From: Desulfomonile tiedjei
GTDB lineage: Bacteria; Desulfobacterota; Desulfomonilia; Desulfomonilales; Desulfomonilaceae
DNA length: 64,000 nucleotides
Direction: 5' to 3'
Assembly (NCBI GenBank): GCA_016212925.1
Contig: JACRDF010000050.1
Span: 1 to 64,000 of the forward strand
This document shows positions 53,571 through 63,276 of the stretch, one piece after another. The translations under genes and the position numbers were made by a program. Position 1 is the first letter of the stretch, and every line of letters begins with the position of its first letter. The notes below the pieces were generated by a model. The model had not been told where the DNA came from and did no database searches. It was given only the letters and a program-made list of their open reading frames with translations.

Positions 53571-56066
53571 ATGGCATTCCCGATGCGGGAGCCTGACCTA
53601 CCGCCGGATTGCTTCCGCCTCGACCATGTGCTCGACACGGAGCCTGTGATTGACTCCGAAGGATGGATGCCCATCCAAGAAGCTGAGCGCGTCGGCGGGT
53701 CTTTCAAATTCGTTTCCTCCCGAAAAGCAACCTTCAGAGGCCGTACTCTCACGGCGGATCTTTCTCGATTCAACGGTCTTTCCTTATTAGCAGCCAATTT
53801 CGGTCAAAGCCCCCTGCTGGTGGGGATTAAGCTTGTGCATGGCCACGGCCACGGCCGCGACCTTCCTCCGGTTTCTCTTTCGGGAGGTCGAGAGGAACTT
53901 GCGCCAGGCGAACGAAGAGAGTTGGAATTTCCTCACGAGGCCTTCGGGGTCTACGGCTTTCCTGTAGGATGGTCGCATATACGAGAAGTGGAAGTGACCT
54001 TCAGCGTGGAACGCTGTTACCCTATTCCGGGATCAATCCAGGTATCCATTGGGCCTCTGCAAGCGCGAATTCGTAAAATCCCGGTAGGGCCTCGACTGAG
54101 CCGAGAGGGCCTCAAAGGCCTATTAACCAAAGACGTCCCCGGGGTGACCTCCTTTTTCGACCGTTCGGGTGGAGACGCGGGAAATGTCGGCATAGAGACC
54201 CAAAAGGAAGCTACTTGGTATCCATATGCCCCTGCCAATCCGGGGCTTCTCATACCGCCGCCACACACCTACCCCAAAGATCGTGCTGAAGAAATACTCG
54301 ATGGACGAATCATGGGCAGCAGGATCGGCCACCCTGTTGATTGGGACGCCAATCCGTCGGGTGAGCTGGAATGGCGCCATTTCTTGCATCGGCATCACTT
54401 CATGAGAGAACTCGTCAAGGAATTTGCCAATTCAGGCCACGATCGCTACGCAAAAGCGCTGGACGGCATGATTTCAAGCTGGATCCACGCAAACCCGGTT
54501 CCAGTAGGCTCCAATGGGGGAGCAGGGCCGTCTTGGGAAACTCTTTCAGCAGCGTGGCGCTTACGAGAATGGCTGTGGGTAGCGGGAATTGCATGGCCCA
54601 ACGAGTATTTCGGACAGGACACCAAAATAAATATGATGTGCTCCGTGTGGGAACATGCACGGAGTCTCGTGGACCATAGAGGGCATCCCAACAACTGGAT
54701 TATCGTGGAGTCAGCCGCTTTGGCGCTGGCAGGCCTTTGTTTTCCGGAGTTTAAGGAAGCGAGCCAATGGTTAAAAATCGGTCTTGAAAGGCTTCGGGAT
54801 GAGTTTCGCAGGCAGTTTTTCTCAGACGGAGTCCACTTCGAGATTTCTCCCTTGTACCACGCAATCTGCGTGCATGCGCTGCTGGAGGTCAAACAAGCGG
54901 CTGAGGCAAAAGGAGTGGAACTCCCGGAGGAGTTTTATTCTCCGCTGGAGAAATGTTTTGAATATCTAGTAGGCCTTCGCAGACCGGACTTTACCTGGCC
55001 TTCCATTAACGATTCCGGTGGGGTGACGAGTGACTACACTGCTTTGCTGGGTCTTGCGGGCCAAGTGTTTCATCGTCCCGATTTTGTTTGGGTCGGCTCC
55101 CGCGGAGCCTGTGGCGCCGCGGCTGAGAAGGCCTCTCGGTTTTTTCCCCACGCGGGCATAGCGGCCATGCGTTCCGATCATTCCGAGGATGCGAACCTAC
55201 TCATGTTCAGAGCAGGCCCTCCAGGTGCATCTCATGTTCACAACGACTCGCTCTCGCTGGATGTGACCGCACTGGGTGTTCCGAGACTTGCGGACCCCGG
55301 CATTACATCTTACGCGCCCGGCCCGATGACGGATTACTACCGTTCTGCTTGGGCACACAATATGTTTCTTATCGACGGGAAGGAGTTTGACCGATCAGGG
55401 TTTGGGTTCCACGAGAAGATAAAGCCCGCGGGAGAAGATTTTCATTGGAAATGCCTGGATGATCTCGAAGTAGCCACAGGCATTTGCAGAGGATGGGGTT
55501 CGGACGGTGGCCAAGCTCAGCGGTCGGGTCTTCTTGCTCGCACGGTGGTTTTCGTCCGCCGCGAATACTGGGTAGTCCGGGACGTGGCCTTTGGAGAGGG
55601 CTCCCATGAGATTACCGCATGCTGGCAGTTCTTTCCGGGACCGGTGGAGGTGGACAGCAAGACTCACGTTGCCGTTTGCTTGGGCCCGCAAGGCCAGGGA
55701 TTTGAATTGATTCCTGTGCCTGAACAGGAAGAGTTCCGGACCGAAATTGTTGCGGGATCTCTACACCCCCCAGGCGGGTGGGTCTCCTTGAATGGGGCCG
55801 ACGTGCCGGCTACAGCGTTCCGACATACCGTTCGAGCGCCGCTTCCCAGGACTATGATCTGGCTTTTGCTCCCGTTTTCCGGTACGCCTCGTTCAGGAGT
55901 GACAGTGAACAGGATAGACAGCGGAGGAGGAGACATTCTCGTCGAAATAACCCTTCAAGGTCGCGAAACAGGTTCTTTAGCCTTTCCGTCCCCACCGGCA
56001 GATTGTGCGGGAATTACGGCTGAACAGATGCACGCGGGGATAGCCTTGCAAGGCCGCGACTATTAG
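53571..56066 (+). CDS. Heparinase II/III-like protein
   Basis: The 831-aa product has an N-terminal alpha-toroid domain (about residues 230-480) with NNWIIVESAALALAGLCFPE, and a C-terminal beta-sandwich with SHVHNDSLSLDV near residue 560, where the His residues match the heparinase II/III catalytic region. Such proteins are polysaccharide lyases or synthesis-associated enzymes. There is no signal peptide, so it may be cytoplasmic and act on capsule or storage glycans; the substrate is unknown. Start ATG 53571 is used; ATG 53583 is possible. Confidence 0.75.
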   Translation: MAFPMREPDLPPDCFRLDHVLDTEPVIDSEGWMPIQEAERVGGSFKFVSSRKATFRGRTLTADLSRFNGLSLLAANFGQSPLLVGIKLVHGHGHGRDLPPVSLSGGREELAPGERRELEFPHEAFGVYGFPVGWSHIREVEVTFSVERCYPIPGSIQVSIGPLQARIRKIPVGPRLSREGLKGLLTKDVPGVTSFFDRSGGDAGNVGIETQKEATWYPYAPANPGLLIPPPHTYPKDRAEEILDGRIMGSRIGHPVDWDANPSGELEWRHFLHRHHFMRELVKEFANSGHDRYAKALDGMISSWIHANPVPVGSNGGAGPSWETLSAAWRLREWLWVAGIAWPNEYFGQDTKINMMCSVWEHARSLVDHRGHPNNWIIVESAALALAGLCFPEFKEASQWLKIGLERLRDEFRRQFFSDGVHFEISPLYHAICVHALLEVKQAAEAKGVELPEEFYSPLEKCFEYLVGLRRPDFTWPSINDSGGVTSDYTALLGLAGQVFHRPDFVWVGSRGACGAAAEKASRFFPHAGIAAMRSDHSEDANLLMFRAGPPGASHVHNDSLSLDVTALGVPRLADPGITSYAPGPMTDYYRSAWAHNMFLIDGKEFDRSGFGFHEKIKPAGEDFHWKCLDDLEVATGICRGWGSDGGQAQRSGLLARTVVFVRREYWVVRDVAFGEGSHEITACWQFFPGPVEVDSKTHVAVCLGPQGQGFELIPVPEQEEFRTEIVAGSLHPPGGWVSLNGADVPATAFRHTVRAPLPRTMIWLLLPFSGTPRSGVTVNRIDSGGGDILVEITLQGRETGSLAFPSPPADCAGITAEQMHAGIALQGRDY

Positions 56067-56481
56067 GAATTGCGTTATGCTCTTGGGACCGCTCGAACTC
56101 ACCGGATACCATAAACCTGTCATGGCCTGGCTACCCGTCGCAGCGGCAATTTCGCGCGGCATCGTGGGCCGATTTAGATAACTTGGTGGGCGTCGCTGAC
56201 CTCACCTCCCGCTCGGGCAACGCAGGAAGCCACACTACGGAGGATCCTGATTGACCAGGCCAACAGGGTCCAGTATACTGAAATAAATTACGAGTCGGGG
56301 GAATTGCTTCAGTTTTTGTCTGTCAATCAAGGGATGCCGCGCTTCCTGAGGACTTACGGGTCGCCGACAAACCATTTTTGGATTTCAGGAAGCCCCGAAG
56401 ATAGTTGGCCACGGGAGAGCGAATAATCAACTTGCAATGTTAGCGTGTGGAGAGACAGCGGCTCTTTGTAGGAGAAACGCA
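56067..56481 (+). other. Intergenic region with promoter and hairpin
   Basis: A 415-base gap. A promoter-like pair lies at 56251-56279, about 200 nt upstream of the next gene. Inverted arms GCTTCCTGA (56341-56349) and TCAGGAAGC (56385-56393) make a 9-bp hairpin in the possible 5' leader. No riboswitch family was recognised. Confidence 0.45.
56251..56279 (+). promoter_or_regulatory. Possible promoter with long leader
   Basis: TTGACC (56251-56256) and TATACT (56274-56279) are 17 bases apart. The leader to ATG 56482 would be about 195 nt and includes the 9-bp hairpin at 56341-56393. Confidence 0.5.
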
Positions 56482-57012
56482 ATGAATACCTACGATGTCC
56501 TCCTGATTTTGGGCGGGATTTGCGGAATAATCATGGTATTGGGCGGAATCATCCTTTTGTACAAGGGAGCGATATCCTTGAAGGAGCGTTCGCAGGCGAA
56601 GGCCATGACCTTGGAGTTCCGTAACATGTTCAAAATGACCACCCAATATCCGGCGCTGGGGCTCTTCCTCATAGGCCTTGCGTTCATAGGGCTGGCCCTC
56701 TATGCAGGCAGTCGTGATGCTACATTTCCAGTGACAATAGAAGGAAAGGTTACGGGCGATAGCCCACCGGACATTGCATTAGTCGTAATCCCCCATCAAA
56801 ACTGGACAGAATTTGTGAATCCGAAGAACGGGGAGTTCACTGCCAAGATGTCTCCGTTTGCCACACCGCTGAGGATCATGTTCAGCTCCAACGAACGAGA
56901 GTCTTGCTACAGGACCATAGGCGTCAGCGATCTGAAGAAAGGGGTCATAAGATTTGAGGCCCTGTCACTGCCGAAAGCCAGCCCCCCCGAGGAAGCGGCG
57001 CCAAGCCGGTAG
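56482..57012 (+). CDS. Hypothetical membrane protein
   Basis: The 176-aa product has two membrane segments: VLLILGGICGIIMVLGGIIL (about residues 6-25) and ALGLFLIGLAFIGLALYAG (about 57-75), with a short basic loop between, then a soluble beta-rich domain with FPVTIEGKVTGDSPPD and LRIMFSSNERESCYR. Start ATG 56482 follows GTAGGAGAA. No family was recognised. The next small gene starts 55 nt downstream and may be cotranscribed. Confidence 0.6.
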   Translation: MNTYDVLLILGGICGIIMVLGGIILLYKGAISLKERSQAKAMTLEFRNMFKMTTQYPALGLFLIGLAFIGLALYAGSRDATFPVTIEGKVTGDSPPDIALVVIPHQNWTEFVNPKNGEFTAKMSPFATPLRIMFSSNERESCYRTIGVSDLKKGVIRFEALSLPKASPPEEAAPSR

Positions 57013-57067
57013 GAATAGTCAACCGCGCCGGTCTGTGCATATCCACCCTACTGCCGGAGGGGTAACT

Positions 57068-57409
57068 ATGAAAAGAACGCTTCGTATTGTCGTGTCCGGA
57101 CTTGTCTTTGTAGCTTTCTTCACATTAGGGGTGTCGTACGTCCATGCCGCATCGCTCAGGGGCCAAATCGTGGACTCTCAGAATAGGCCGATGCGAGGAC
57201 TGATGATTTCGCTGGTAAGTCCGATTCCTCATATTGGTACCTTAGGTCCGGTGGTGACCACATCCGAGGGCTTCTTCCTTTTTCCTGTGGTGGAAAGAAG
57301 AGGGGACCAGCCGTACGAGCTTCAGGTGTACTGGGGTGCCAAGCGCCTGCACACCCAGAGAGTCCTCATAAACACGGATATTGATGTCGGGACAATACGG
57401 GTTCGATGA
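57068..57409 (+). CDS. Secreted small carboxypeptidase-regulatory-like protein
   Basis: The 113-aa product has a signal peptide (residues 1-27, VVSGLVFVAFFTLGVSYVHA) and one beta-sandwich module with ASLRGQIVDSQNRPMRGLMI and TTSEGFFLFPVVE, the pattern of carboxypeptidase regulatory-like/CNA-B domains. A strong GGAGGGG site precedes ATG 57068. It probably is a periplasmic or surface binding module. Confidence 0.6.
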   Translation: MKRTLRIVVSGLVFVAFFTLGVSYVHAASLRGQIVDSQNRPMRGLMISLVSPIPHIGTLGPVVTTSEGFFLFPVVERRGDQPYELQVYWGAKRLHTQRVLINTDIDVGTIRVR

Positions 57410-57798
57410 GCATTGGCTTTATATACCGGTTCTCGAAAGTTATCACTAATTGGCTAGCGGATGCCTCTGCCAGCTTCATCTTGACTCGCCCCGTAAATTG
57501 CGGAGGCCAATAGGCCGCCCTACATTTGTAGTCCCAGGCTTGGCGTCATCTCCCGTAGGGCGGCCTATTGGCCTCCGTTGACCCATGCACCACTGTGGCT
57601 TCATTCCGGCGAGAACTTTCGAGAACCACTATAGAATAAGGTTTACCGGTTGCCACGAAGCCGGTGTCCCGCAAGGACACCCTGATAGTAGCCGGGTAAT
57701 TTATCGCCCGGTAAGTGGCACAAGATAGTCTCTCGCGTCCCGGAGTGGCGCATGGGAACCGGAGAGATTATCCGCCACAACTCCTTCCCCTTGTGTCA
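57410..57798 (+). other. Intergenic region occupied by a composite foldback element
   Basis: The 389-base gap is mostly the element at 57420-57640 described separately. The remainder to 57798 contains no supported gene; a short plus-strand frame at 57715-58116 overlaps the YIP1-domain gene on the other strand and is not credible. Confidence 0.5.
57420..57640. repeat. Composite foldback element of the ACTTTCGAG family
   Basis: Outer arms GGTTCTCGAAAGTT (57428-57441) and AACTTTCGAGAACC (57614-57627) are perfect 14-bp complements, the same core as copies A-C. Inside, 57501-57523 and 57555-57577 form a perfect 23-bp inverted repeat. No coding capacity is seen. It looks like a miniature element or two inverted repeat copies enclosing another hairpin. 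Confidence 0.7.
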
Positions 57799-58581
57799 TC
57801 AGCTCCCGGCCGGCATTGCCATGCCCATCACAAGCAGAGCGAGGCCTCCCAACAGAAGGCCGCAGCAGGCTATCACCGGAAGCAAGACAGCCACAATGGC
57901 CTTTCCCGTGCTCGTCTCATGGATCTCGCGCACAGCCACTATGGTGAGATAGATTCTCCAAAACGCGGCGATCCAGGTTCCTATGACGGGAATCACGTTG
58001 AGAAGACTGGGGCCGGAACTATAACACGCGATTCGGAACGTGGCCTCAAAATCCTCCTTTGCAGCCCCCACCAACACTATGCAAACATGAAGGATCAGCG
58101 CGCCCGCAACCAATGAGAAGAAGACCAGCAGGGGGACCAGGCCTCCCAGCAGTATGGCTGCGGATCCGCTGGGCTTTACCTGCGAAAACCACTGATTCCC
58201 AAACGCGAAACTCCAAAGGTAGCCGCCGTACGTGCCCACCGTTTCTACAAGCATCCCGTAAAGCAGCGGAACCAACAGCCCTCCGGAACGCGGCAGTTTC
58301 GAGAAAAAGAGCCGCGGTGAAAACAGACTTTGCTTTAGAGTCAATCGAAGCCCGTTGAGAAAACCGAGCCTTTCATAATCTTCCCACGGACAATATGTCT
58401 CGCGGACAGGAAGCTCCTGTTCCGATTCAAGTTTAGGGGGTTCGTCTCCGGGACCGGAGGATGGAGCAAAGTGCTCCGTACCGGAATCAGACTTTTCGAG
58501 ACTCCCTCCGCAAAAGGAGCAAAATTTCTGGCCGTAAACGGGGGCAATCTCTCGGCCGCAATTAGGGCACTCCACAGCCAT
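57799..58581 (-). CDS. Zinc-ribbon YIP1-domain membrane protein
   Basis: The 260-aa product starts with a Cys-pair ribbon VECPNCGREI and FCSFCGGSLE, has a Ser/Pro/Glu-rich linker, and then a YIP1-type domain of five hydrophobic helices with FLNGLRLTLKQSLFSPRLFF and a PVIGTWIAAFWRIYLTIVAV helix. YIP1 proteins organise membrane contacts; the role in bacteria is unknown. ATG 58581 is preferred; TTG 58593 is also possible because a GGAG runs into the ATG. Confidence 0.75.
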   Translation of the reverse strand: MAVECPNCGREIAPVYGQKFCSFCGGSLEKSDSGTEHFAPSSGPGDEPPKLESEQELPVRETYCPWEDYERLGFLNGLRLTLKQSLFSPRLFFSKLPRSGGLLVPLLYGMLVETVGTYGGYLWSFAFGNQWFSQVKPSGSAAILLGGLVPLLVFFSLVAGALILHVCIVLVGAAKEDFEATFRIACYSSGPSLLNVIPVIGTWIAAFWRIYLTIVAVREIHETSTGKAIVAVLLPVIACCGLLLGGLALLVMGMAMPAGS

Positions 58582-58626
58582 CTCCTTTCTCAATGCCGAC
58601 CTTATGGGGCAAAATCCAGCAATACT

Positions 58627-59718
58627 TTACAGTATGTTGGCTGCAATCCAGTCCTCCGACGCCACTTGGGTCACTCGTATTCGGTGCTCCTCACCGGCGG
58701 GGTCGCGCATTACAATCCATTCTCCGCGGGACAATTCTTTGGCATAGCGCCGAATTATGGATCCGATGACAGTCGCTTCCGAGAGTTCAGGCCGTCCCAC
58801 AGCCAGCACAAGGGGACCCGGGAAATCGAGCGGGGCGAACATCACCCCTGCCCGCTCGAGGTTCTGCAGACGCTTGTTTTCCGCATCGTTCCGTCCGACC
58901 ACTATTTTCAAGCCGGATCTGAGCTTGATGTGGCGACCCACGCGCAGCAATTCCAAATCCTCAGGGGTGACCTCTTCTTTCTCGTCCAGGAGGTCGCGCA
59001 AGCGTCGAGAGAAGACCTTTTCCGTTAGCAGGCAGCCGCCCGCCGGAGGAGAGTAACCGACAAGTCCCAGTTCGGAAGCCATTCGAAGCTGAACTTTTCG
59101 TCCCCTTCCGGCCACTTCCAGCAGTTGTTCTCGATCAACTATTCCGTTCATTTCCGGCTGTGTTGGGGGCAATACCTTCGCTGAGAGCGGCCGGAGTACT
59201 ATTCCAAGACATGCGGATTGCTTGTCGATGAGCCGCATGGCGTCTCTGCGCTGGGACATCGGCCGTTGCCCGACAACTTCGCCGGTAACCATGAAGGTTG
59301 CCCCAATTTCTTTCATAAATTCTCGCGCTTTTATGAAGGTGTAAATGCGGCAGTCAATACAGGGGTTCAGGTTCTTTCCGTGTCCGTAACGAGGATTCCG
59401 GATTAAATCAATAAAGTCTTTTCCTTTTGGGATGACCACGAGCGGGACGCCGAGTTGTCGCGACAGGACCTTTACCGGTGAATCCTCGCTCGTCGGGTCC
59501 AAAGGCGAAAAAAAGGAAGGAAAGTGCAGGGCAGTGACATCTATCCCCTGCCGTTTCATGAGGTAAATAGCGAGGGCCGAATCGAGCCCTCCGGAGAGCA
59601 GTCCTACAGCCTTACTATTCAGGAGGGGTGTCTCACTGACAGCACAGACCGGCTGTGGAATTGGCAAGTTATGTTTCAAGTTGCTGGTACGCTCTCTCAA
59701 GGTGTTGAAGACCGCCAA
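58627..59718 (-). CDS. PP-loop (ThiI/MnmA-like) protein with NFACT-R-like C-terminus
   Basis: The 363-aa product has the PP-loop motif LLSGGLDSALAIYL, NLNPCIDCRIYTFIKA and TGEVVGQRPMSQR, a pattern of tRNA-thiolating or related adenylating enzymes. The C-terminal part resembles the RNA-binding domain seen in NFACT-type proteins. The start is uncertain: TTG 59718 adds about 35 weakly conserved residues. It lacks the THUMP domain of ThiI, so a tRNA 4-thiouridine role is likely but not proven. Confidence 0.75.
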   Translation of the reverse strand: MAVFNTLRERTSNLKHNLPIPQPVCAVSETPLLNSKAVGLLSGGLDSALAIYLMKRQGIDVTALHFPSFFSPLDPTSEDSPVKVLSRQLGVPLVVIPKGKDFIDLIRNPRYGHGKNLNPCIDCRIYTFIKAREFMKEIGATFMVTGEVVGQRPMSQRRDAMRLIDKQSACLGIVLRPLSAKVLPPTQPEMNGIVDREQLLEVAGRGRKVQLRMASELGLVGYSPPAGGCLLTEKVFSRRLRDLLDEKEEVTPEDLELLRVGRHIKLRSGLKIVVGRNDAENKRLQNLERAGVMFAPLDFPGPLVLAVGRPELSEATVIGSIIRRYAKELSRGEWIVMRDPAGEEHRIRVTQVASEDWIAANIL

Positions 59719-59966
59719 AAATAATGTCTGAAATGAAGAGGCCCTCGCTGGAGACTGTCCAGCGCGGAACGCGGGATTGCTCGTACTATGCAGACACGCG
59801 GAAGGCCCGTCCCATCATTGTCCGGTCGGACTCACATGTGTCCCGAACCGGCAATTAGCAGAAGTCTTGGCAAATGTTACGGCGGGCCTGCTTTCACGCA
59901 GGTGACATCGAGTACTATTAGGCTAGGCGACAGGGACTGCCGTAACTCTGCATAAAAAGCTGAATT

Positions 59967-60536
59967 CTAGAAAACGTCCGCCGAGAACACATATATCTTC
60001 GCGTCTCTGTCCTTCCATGCGTCCCTTGGCAGCCCCGCCTTTCGGCAGGTTTCCTCGAGAAAGGTCATCCTGTCCCAATTCCTCTCCGTGGCAACCTGGG
60101 GAAGAAGAAGGCCCGAGAAAAATCCTTTCCGAATCATAAGCCCGTGGCGCCCCACTTGTACCTCTTCGGGGTTGCTGATCTCTTCCATAGGAGTCAGCAC
60201 CGAGATCTCCAGATTCAAATAAGGAAGTTCCTCTTCCGTCACGGCCCGGAATCGCGGATCTCGGAAGGCCGCAGCTTGAGCCATCTCTTCAACGGTTTTG
60301 TACAACGGATCGCTCGCGTCAAGGGAACCGATGCAACCTCGGAGCATGCCCTGTTTATAGATGCAGACAAAGGCCCCCCTTCCTTCAGCCAGCTTTTCCG
60401 TTAATGGCGAAGTATCAGGCAGTGATTTGCCTTGGCAGCGGGACTCAATGACTGTCCGGGCTATACGATGAAGCTCCTGTTTTTCCCTGTCGGTCAATCC
60501 GAGGTCCACGCCCACCTGCTTCTTGTTGGGTGACAT
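59967..60536 (-). CDS. AMMECR1-domain protein (AmmeMemoRadiSam system protein A)
   Basis: The 189-aa product has the AMMECR1 signatures GAFVCIYKQGMLRGCIGSLD, VEEMAQAAAFRDPRF and the LTPMEEISNPEEV and GFFSGLLLPQVATERNWD segments. Homologues often lie with a Memo-family protein and a radical-SAM enzyme; neither is seen here. Start ATG 60536 follows GGGAGGGAGA. The molecular function is unknown. Confidence 0.88.
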   Translation of the reverse strand: MSPNKKQVGVDLGLTDREKQELHRIARTVIESRCQGKSLPDTSPLTEKLAEGRGAFVCIYKQGMLRGCIGSLDASDPLYKTVEEMAQAAAFRDPRFRAVTEEELPYLNLEISVLTPMEEISNPEEVQVGRHGLMIRKGFFSGLLLPQVATERNWDRMTFLEETCRKAGLPRDAWKDRDAKIYVFSADVF

Positions 60537-60641
60537 CTGGCTCTCCCTCCCGGCATCACGTCCCACTGCGCGCGGATTGGTACGGTTTCACAAGAACCGC
60601 CGCCTATTTGGTCTCAGCATTCGGGCAATTGCTGTCGAGCC

Positions 60642-61679
60642 TCAGGGAAAGAGCGGTAACCCTGCAAGGCCGGCTGTCTCTGCTAGACCGAGCACTATGT
60701 TCATATTCTGCACGGCCGCGCCGGAAGCGCCCTTGACCAGATTGTCAATTGCCGCCATGGCAATCACCAGGCCGGTGCGCTCATCCAGTTCCACGGCAAT
60801 ATGACACTGGTTGGAACCGCGAACCTGCGCCGTGTCCGGAAAAACACCGGGGGACAGGACCCGAATAAACGGCTCTGAGGCATAGTAATCGTTATAGGCC
60901 TGCCGCAGTTTCTCGACTGTTATGCTTGCCTTCAAAGGAAGATACATGGTCGAAACGATCCCGCGACTGATCGGTAAAAGATGCGGAGTAAAGCGCACGA
61001 GGACACGCTCCCCCGCTAAACCGCTAAGCTCCTGCTCCATCTCGGATATGTGCCTGTGACCTGTCACAGCGTAAGGCTTGAAGCCCTCGCCGGCTTCACA
61101 GAAACTGGTGTTCAGCTTGGCTCCGCGTCCAGCCCCTGAAATCCCGGATTTTGAATCCACTACCGGTCTCGTAGTATCAACCTCTGTCAAGTTTACAAGA
61201 GGGGCCAACCCCAAAATGACAGATGTAGGATAGCACCCCGGATTGGCAACCAGATCGGTTTGCCGAATTTCCTCGCGGTGAATCTCCGGGAGACCGTAAA
61301 CCGCATGTTGCATGAGTTCCGGATCGCAATGAGGGCCGTACCACTCCGCATACATGCTCGGGTCGCGCAATCGGCAATCCGCTGAAAGGTCAATCACCTT
61401 AAGACCGGCTTCCAGCACAGGCCTAATTACTCCCGCGGCTTGGCCGTGGGGAAGAGCCAGGAACGCCACATCGCCTTCAGGGTCCTTCTTCAGTTCATCC
61501 GCCGAGCGCAAGACGAAATCCCGTTGCGCATCAACGGATGGGAAAAGCTCGGAAACTCTTTTCCCTTCCCAGTTGCGAGAACTCCCGCCCGTTACCGCTA
61601 CATCCGGGTGAGATGCGAGGATGCGCATCAGTTCTATGCCCGTGTAACCAGTTGCACCGAAAACAAGCGCTCGTATCAT
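60642..61679 (-). CDS. argC: N-acetyl-gamma-glutamyl-phosphate reductase
   Basis: ArgC makes N-acetylglutamate semialdehyde in arginine synthesis. The 345-aa product has the NADPH-binding start ALVFGATGYTGIELMRIL, VIDLSADCRLRD, and the catalytic Cys149 in VANPGCYPTS. Length is normal and both ends are complete. It is 41 nt after guaB and 105 nt before the AMMECR1 gene. Confidence 0.96.
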   Translation of the reverse strand: MIRALVFGATGYTGIELMRILASHPDVAVTGGSSRNWEGKRVSELFPSVDAQRDFVLRSADELKKDPEGDVAFLALPHGQAAGVIRPVLEAGLKVIDLSADCRLRDPSMYAEWYGPHCDPELMQHAVYGLPEIHREEIRQTDLVANPGCYPTSVILGLAPLVNLTEVDTTRPVVDSKSGISGAGRGAKLNTSFCEAGEGFKPYAVTGHRHISEMEQELSGLAGERVLVRFTPHLLPISRGIVSTMYLPLKASITVEKLRQAYNDYYASEPFIRVLSPGVFPDTAQVRGSNQCHIAVELDERTGLVIAMAAIDNLVKGASGAAVQNMNIVLGLAETAGLAGLPLFP

Positions 61680-61720
61680 TCAATCTTTCCTGGAGTCAAA
61701 ACGCGAGCACAGCCCGCAGA

Positions 61721-63178
61721 TCAGGGTTCCAGCCGATAATTCGGGGCCTCTTTGGTGATCACAACGTCGTGCACATGGGATTCTTTTAGCCCCGCGGCCG
61801 TGATCCGGATGAAATTTGCCTTTGCCCTAAGGTCGTCCAGATTGCGCGCCCCCAGGTATCCCATGCCCGCTTTGAGACCACCGATGAGCTGATTGACAGA
61901 ATCCGCCACAGGGCCTCTTGCCGGAACCATTCCCACTATCCCTTCGGGAACGAGCTTATTCTCCGTCACCCCTTCATGCTGGCCGTATCTGTCACGGGAC
62001 CCTTCCCGCATGGCCTCCAGCGACCCCATTCCCCTGTATGACTTGTATGAGCGGCCTTGATACAAAACCGTTTCTCCGGGGCTTTCATCCGTTCCGGCCA
62101 GGAGACTCCCAATCATCACCGTGTGAGCGCCGGCAGCAAGGGCCTTGGTAATGTCGCCCGAATACTTGATGCCTCCGTCGGATATGAGCGGTACTCCGAG
62201 GCGAGCAGAGGCCTTTGCGCAATCCACAATAGCGCTGATTTGAGGGACGCCCACCCCGGCCACTATCCTGGTGGTGCAAATGGATCCCGGTCCCACGCCG
62301 ACCTTGACGCCGTCAGCCCCTGCTTTTGCCAAATCCACCACCGCTTCTTTCGTGGCCACATTTCCGCCGATAACTTGAATATTGCCAAAATTCTTCTTCA
62401 GATCGCGGACCGTCTCCAGGACATTCTTGGAGTGCCCATGTGACGTGTCGACGACGATCACGTCAACGCCCCTCTTTATAAGCGCCTCGACGCGCTCTTC
62501 CTTGTCAGGGCCCACGCCCACGCCGGCTCCCACTCGGAGGCGTCCCAATGAATCTTTCGAGGAATTGGGAAACATAATGGCTTTCTGTATATCTTTTATG
62601 GTGATCAGCCCTTTCAGGCGATTCTTTTTGTCAACCACCAGGAGCTTTTCAATGCGGTGCTTGTGCAGCAAAGCCTTCGATTCCTCAATCCCTATCTTCT
62701 CGTCAACCGTGATGAGGTCCTCGCACGTCATAACTTCTTCGACCTTCAGATCCAGGTCTTCGACGAAGCGCAGGTCCCGATTCGTGAGGATACCTCTCAG
62801 GTAGCCGTTTACAGTGACCGGAACACCCGAAATATGGTACTTCCTCATAATTTGAAGGGCATCCGCGATCTTCTGATCAGGATTGATAGTGATAGGGTCT
62901 ACAATCATTCCTGATTCCGAGCGCTTGACTCGATCAACCTCTCTCGCTTGTTCCTCGATACTAAGGTTGCGGTGAACAATGCCTATTCCACCTTGCCGAG
63001 CCAGACTTATAGCCATCTCGGACTCGGTGACAGTGTCCATGGCCGCGCTTACGAGCGGTATATTCAGGACGATTTCACGCGTCAGCCTGGTCTGAACGTC
63101 CGATTCCGAGGGTAAGATTTCTGAATAACATGGGGTCAGAATTACATCATCAAAGGTTAGAGATTCCTTGATCACCAT
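61721..63178 (-). CDS. guaB: IMP dehydrogenase
   Basis: GuaB oxidises IMP to XMP, the committed step to GMP. The 485-aa product from ATG 63178 has two CBS domains (about residues 94-205), [15 protein letters not shown] near the N-terminus, the catalytic loop with Cys301 in [15 protein letters not shown] and [10 protein letters not shown]. The upstream frame to 63235 adds 19 non-conserved residues. Complete. Confidence 0.97.
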   Translation of the reverse strand: MVIKESLTFDDVILTPCYSEILPSESDVQTRLTREIVLNIPLVSAAMDTVTESEMAISLARQGGIGIVHRNLSIEEQAREVDRVKRSESGMIVDPITINPDQKIADALQIMRKYHISGVPVTVNGYLRGILTNRDLRFVEDLDLKVEEVMTCEDLITVDEKIGIEESKALLHKHRIEKLLVVDKKNRLKGLITIKDIQKAIMFPNSSKDSLGRLRVGAGVGVGPDKEERVEALIKRGVDVIVVDTSHGHSKNVLETVRDLKKNFGNIQVIGGNVATKEAVVDLAKAGADGVKVGVGPGSICTTRIVAGVGVPQISAIVDCAKASARLGVPLISDGGIKYSGDITKALAAGAHTVMIGSLLAGTDESPGETVLYQGRSYKSYRGMGSLEAMREGSRDRYGQHEGVTENKLVPEGIVGMVPARGPVADSVNQLIGGLKAGMGYLGARNLDDLRAKANFIRITAAGLKESHVHDVVITKEAPNYRLEP

Positions 63179-63276
63179 TCGACGGTCTCCATTCGACGAA
63201 TTGCTGGTTTGTGTGCTTGCTCGCAACGAAGTCACTAAATATTCGCACTGAGAAATGCGGACTCGACTCTTTCCAC

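Noticed and set aside
57715-58116. 133-aa plus-strand frame over the YIP1-domain gene
   Set aside because: The minus strand carries a clear zinc-ribbon/YIP1 protein; the plus frame has no site.
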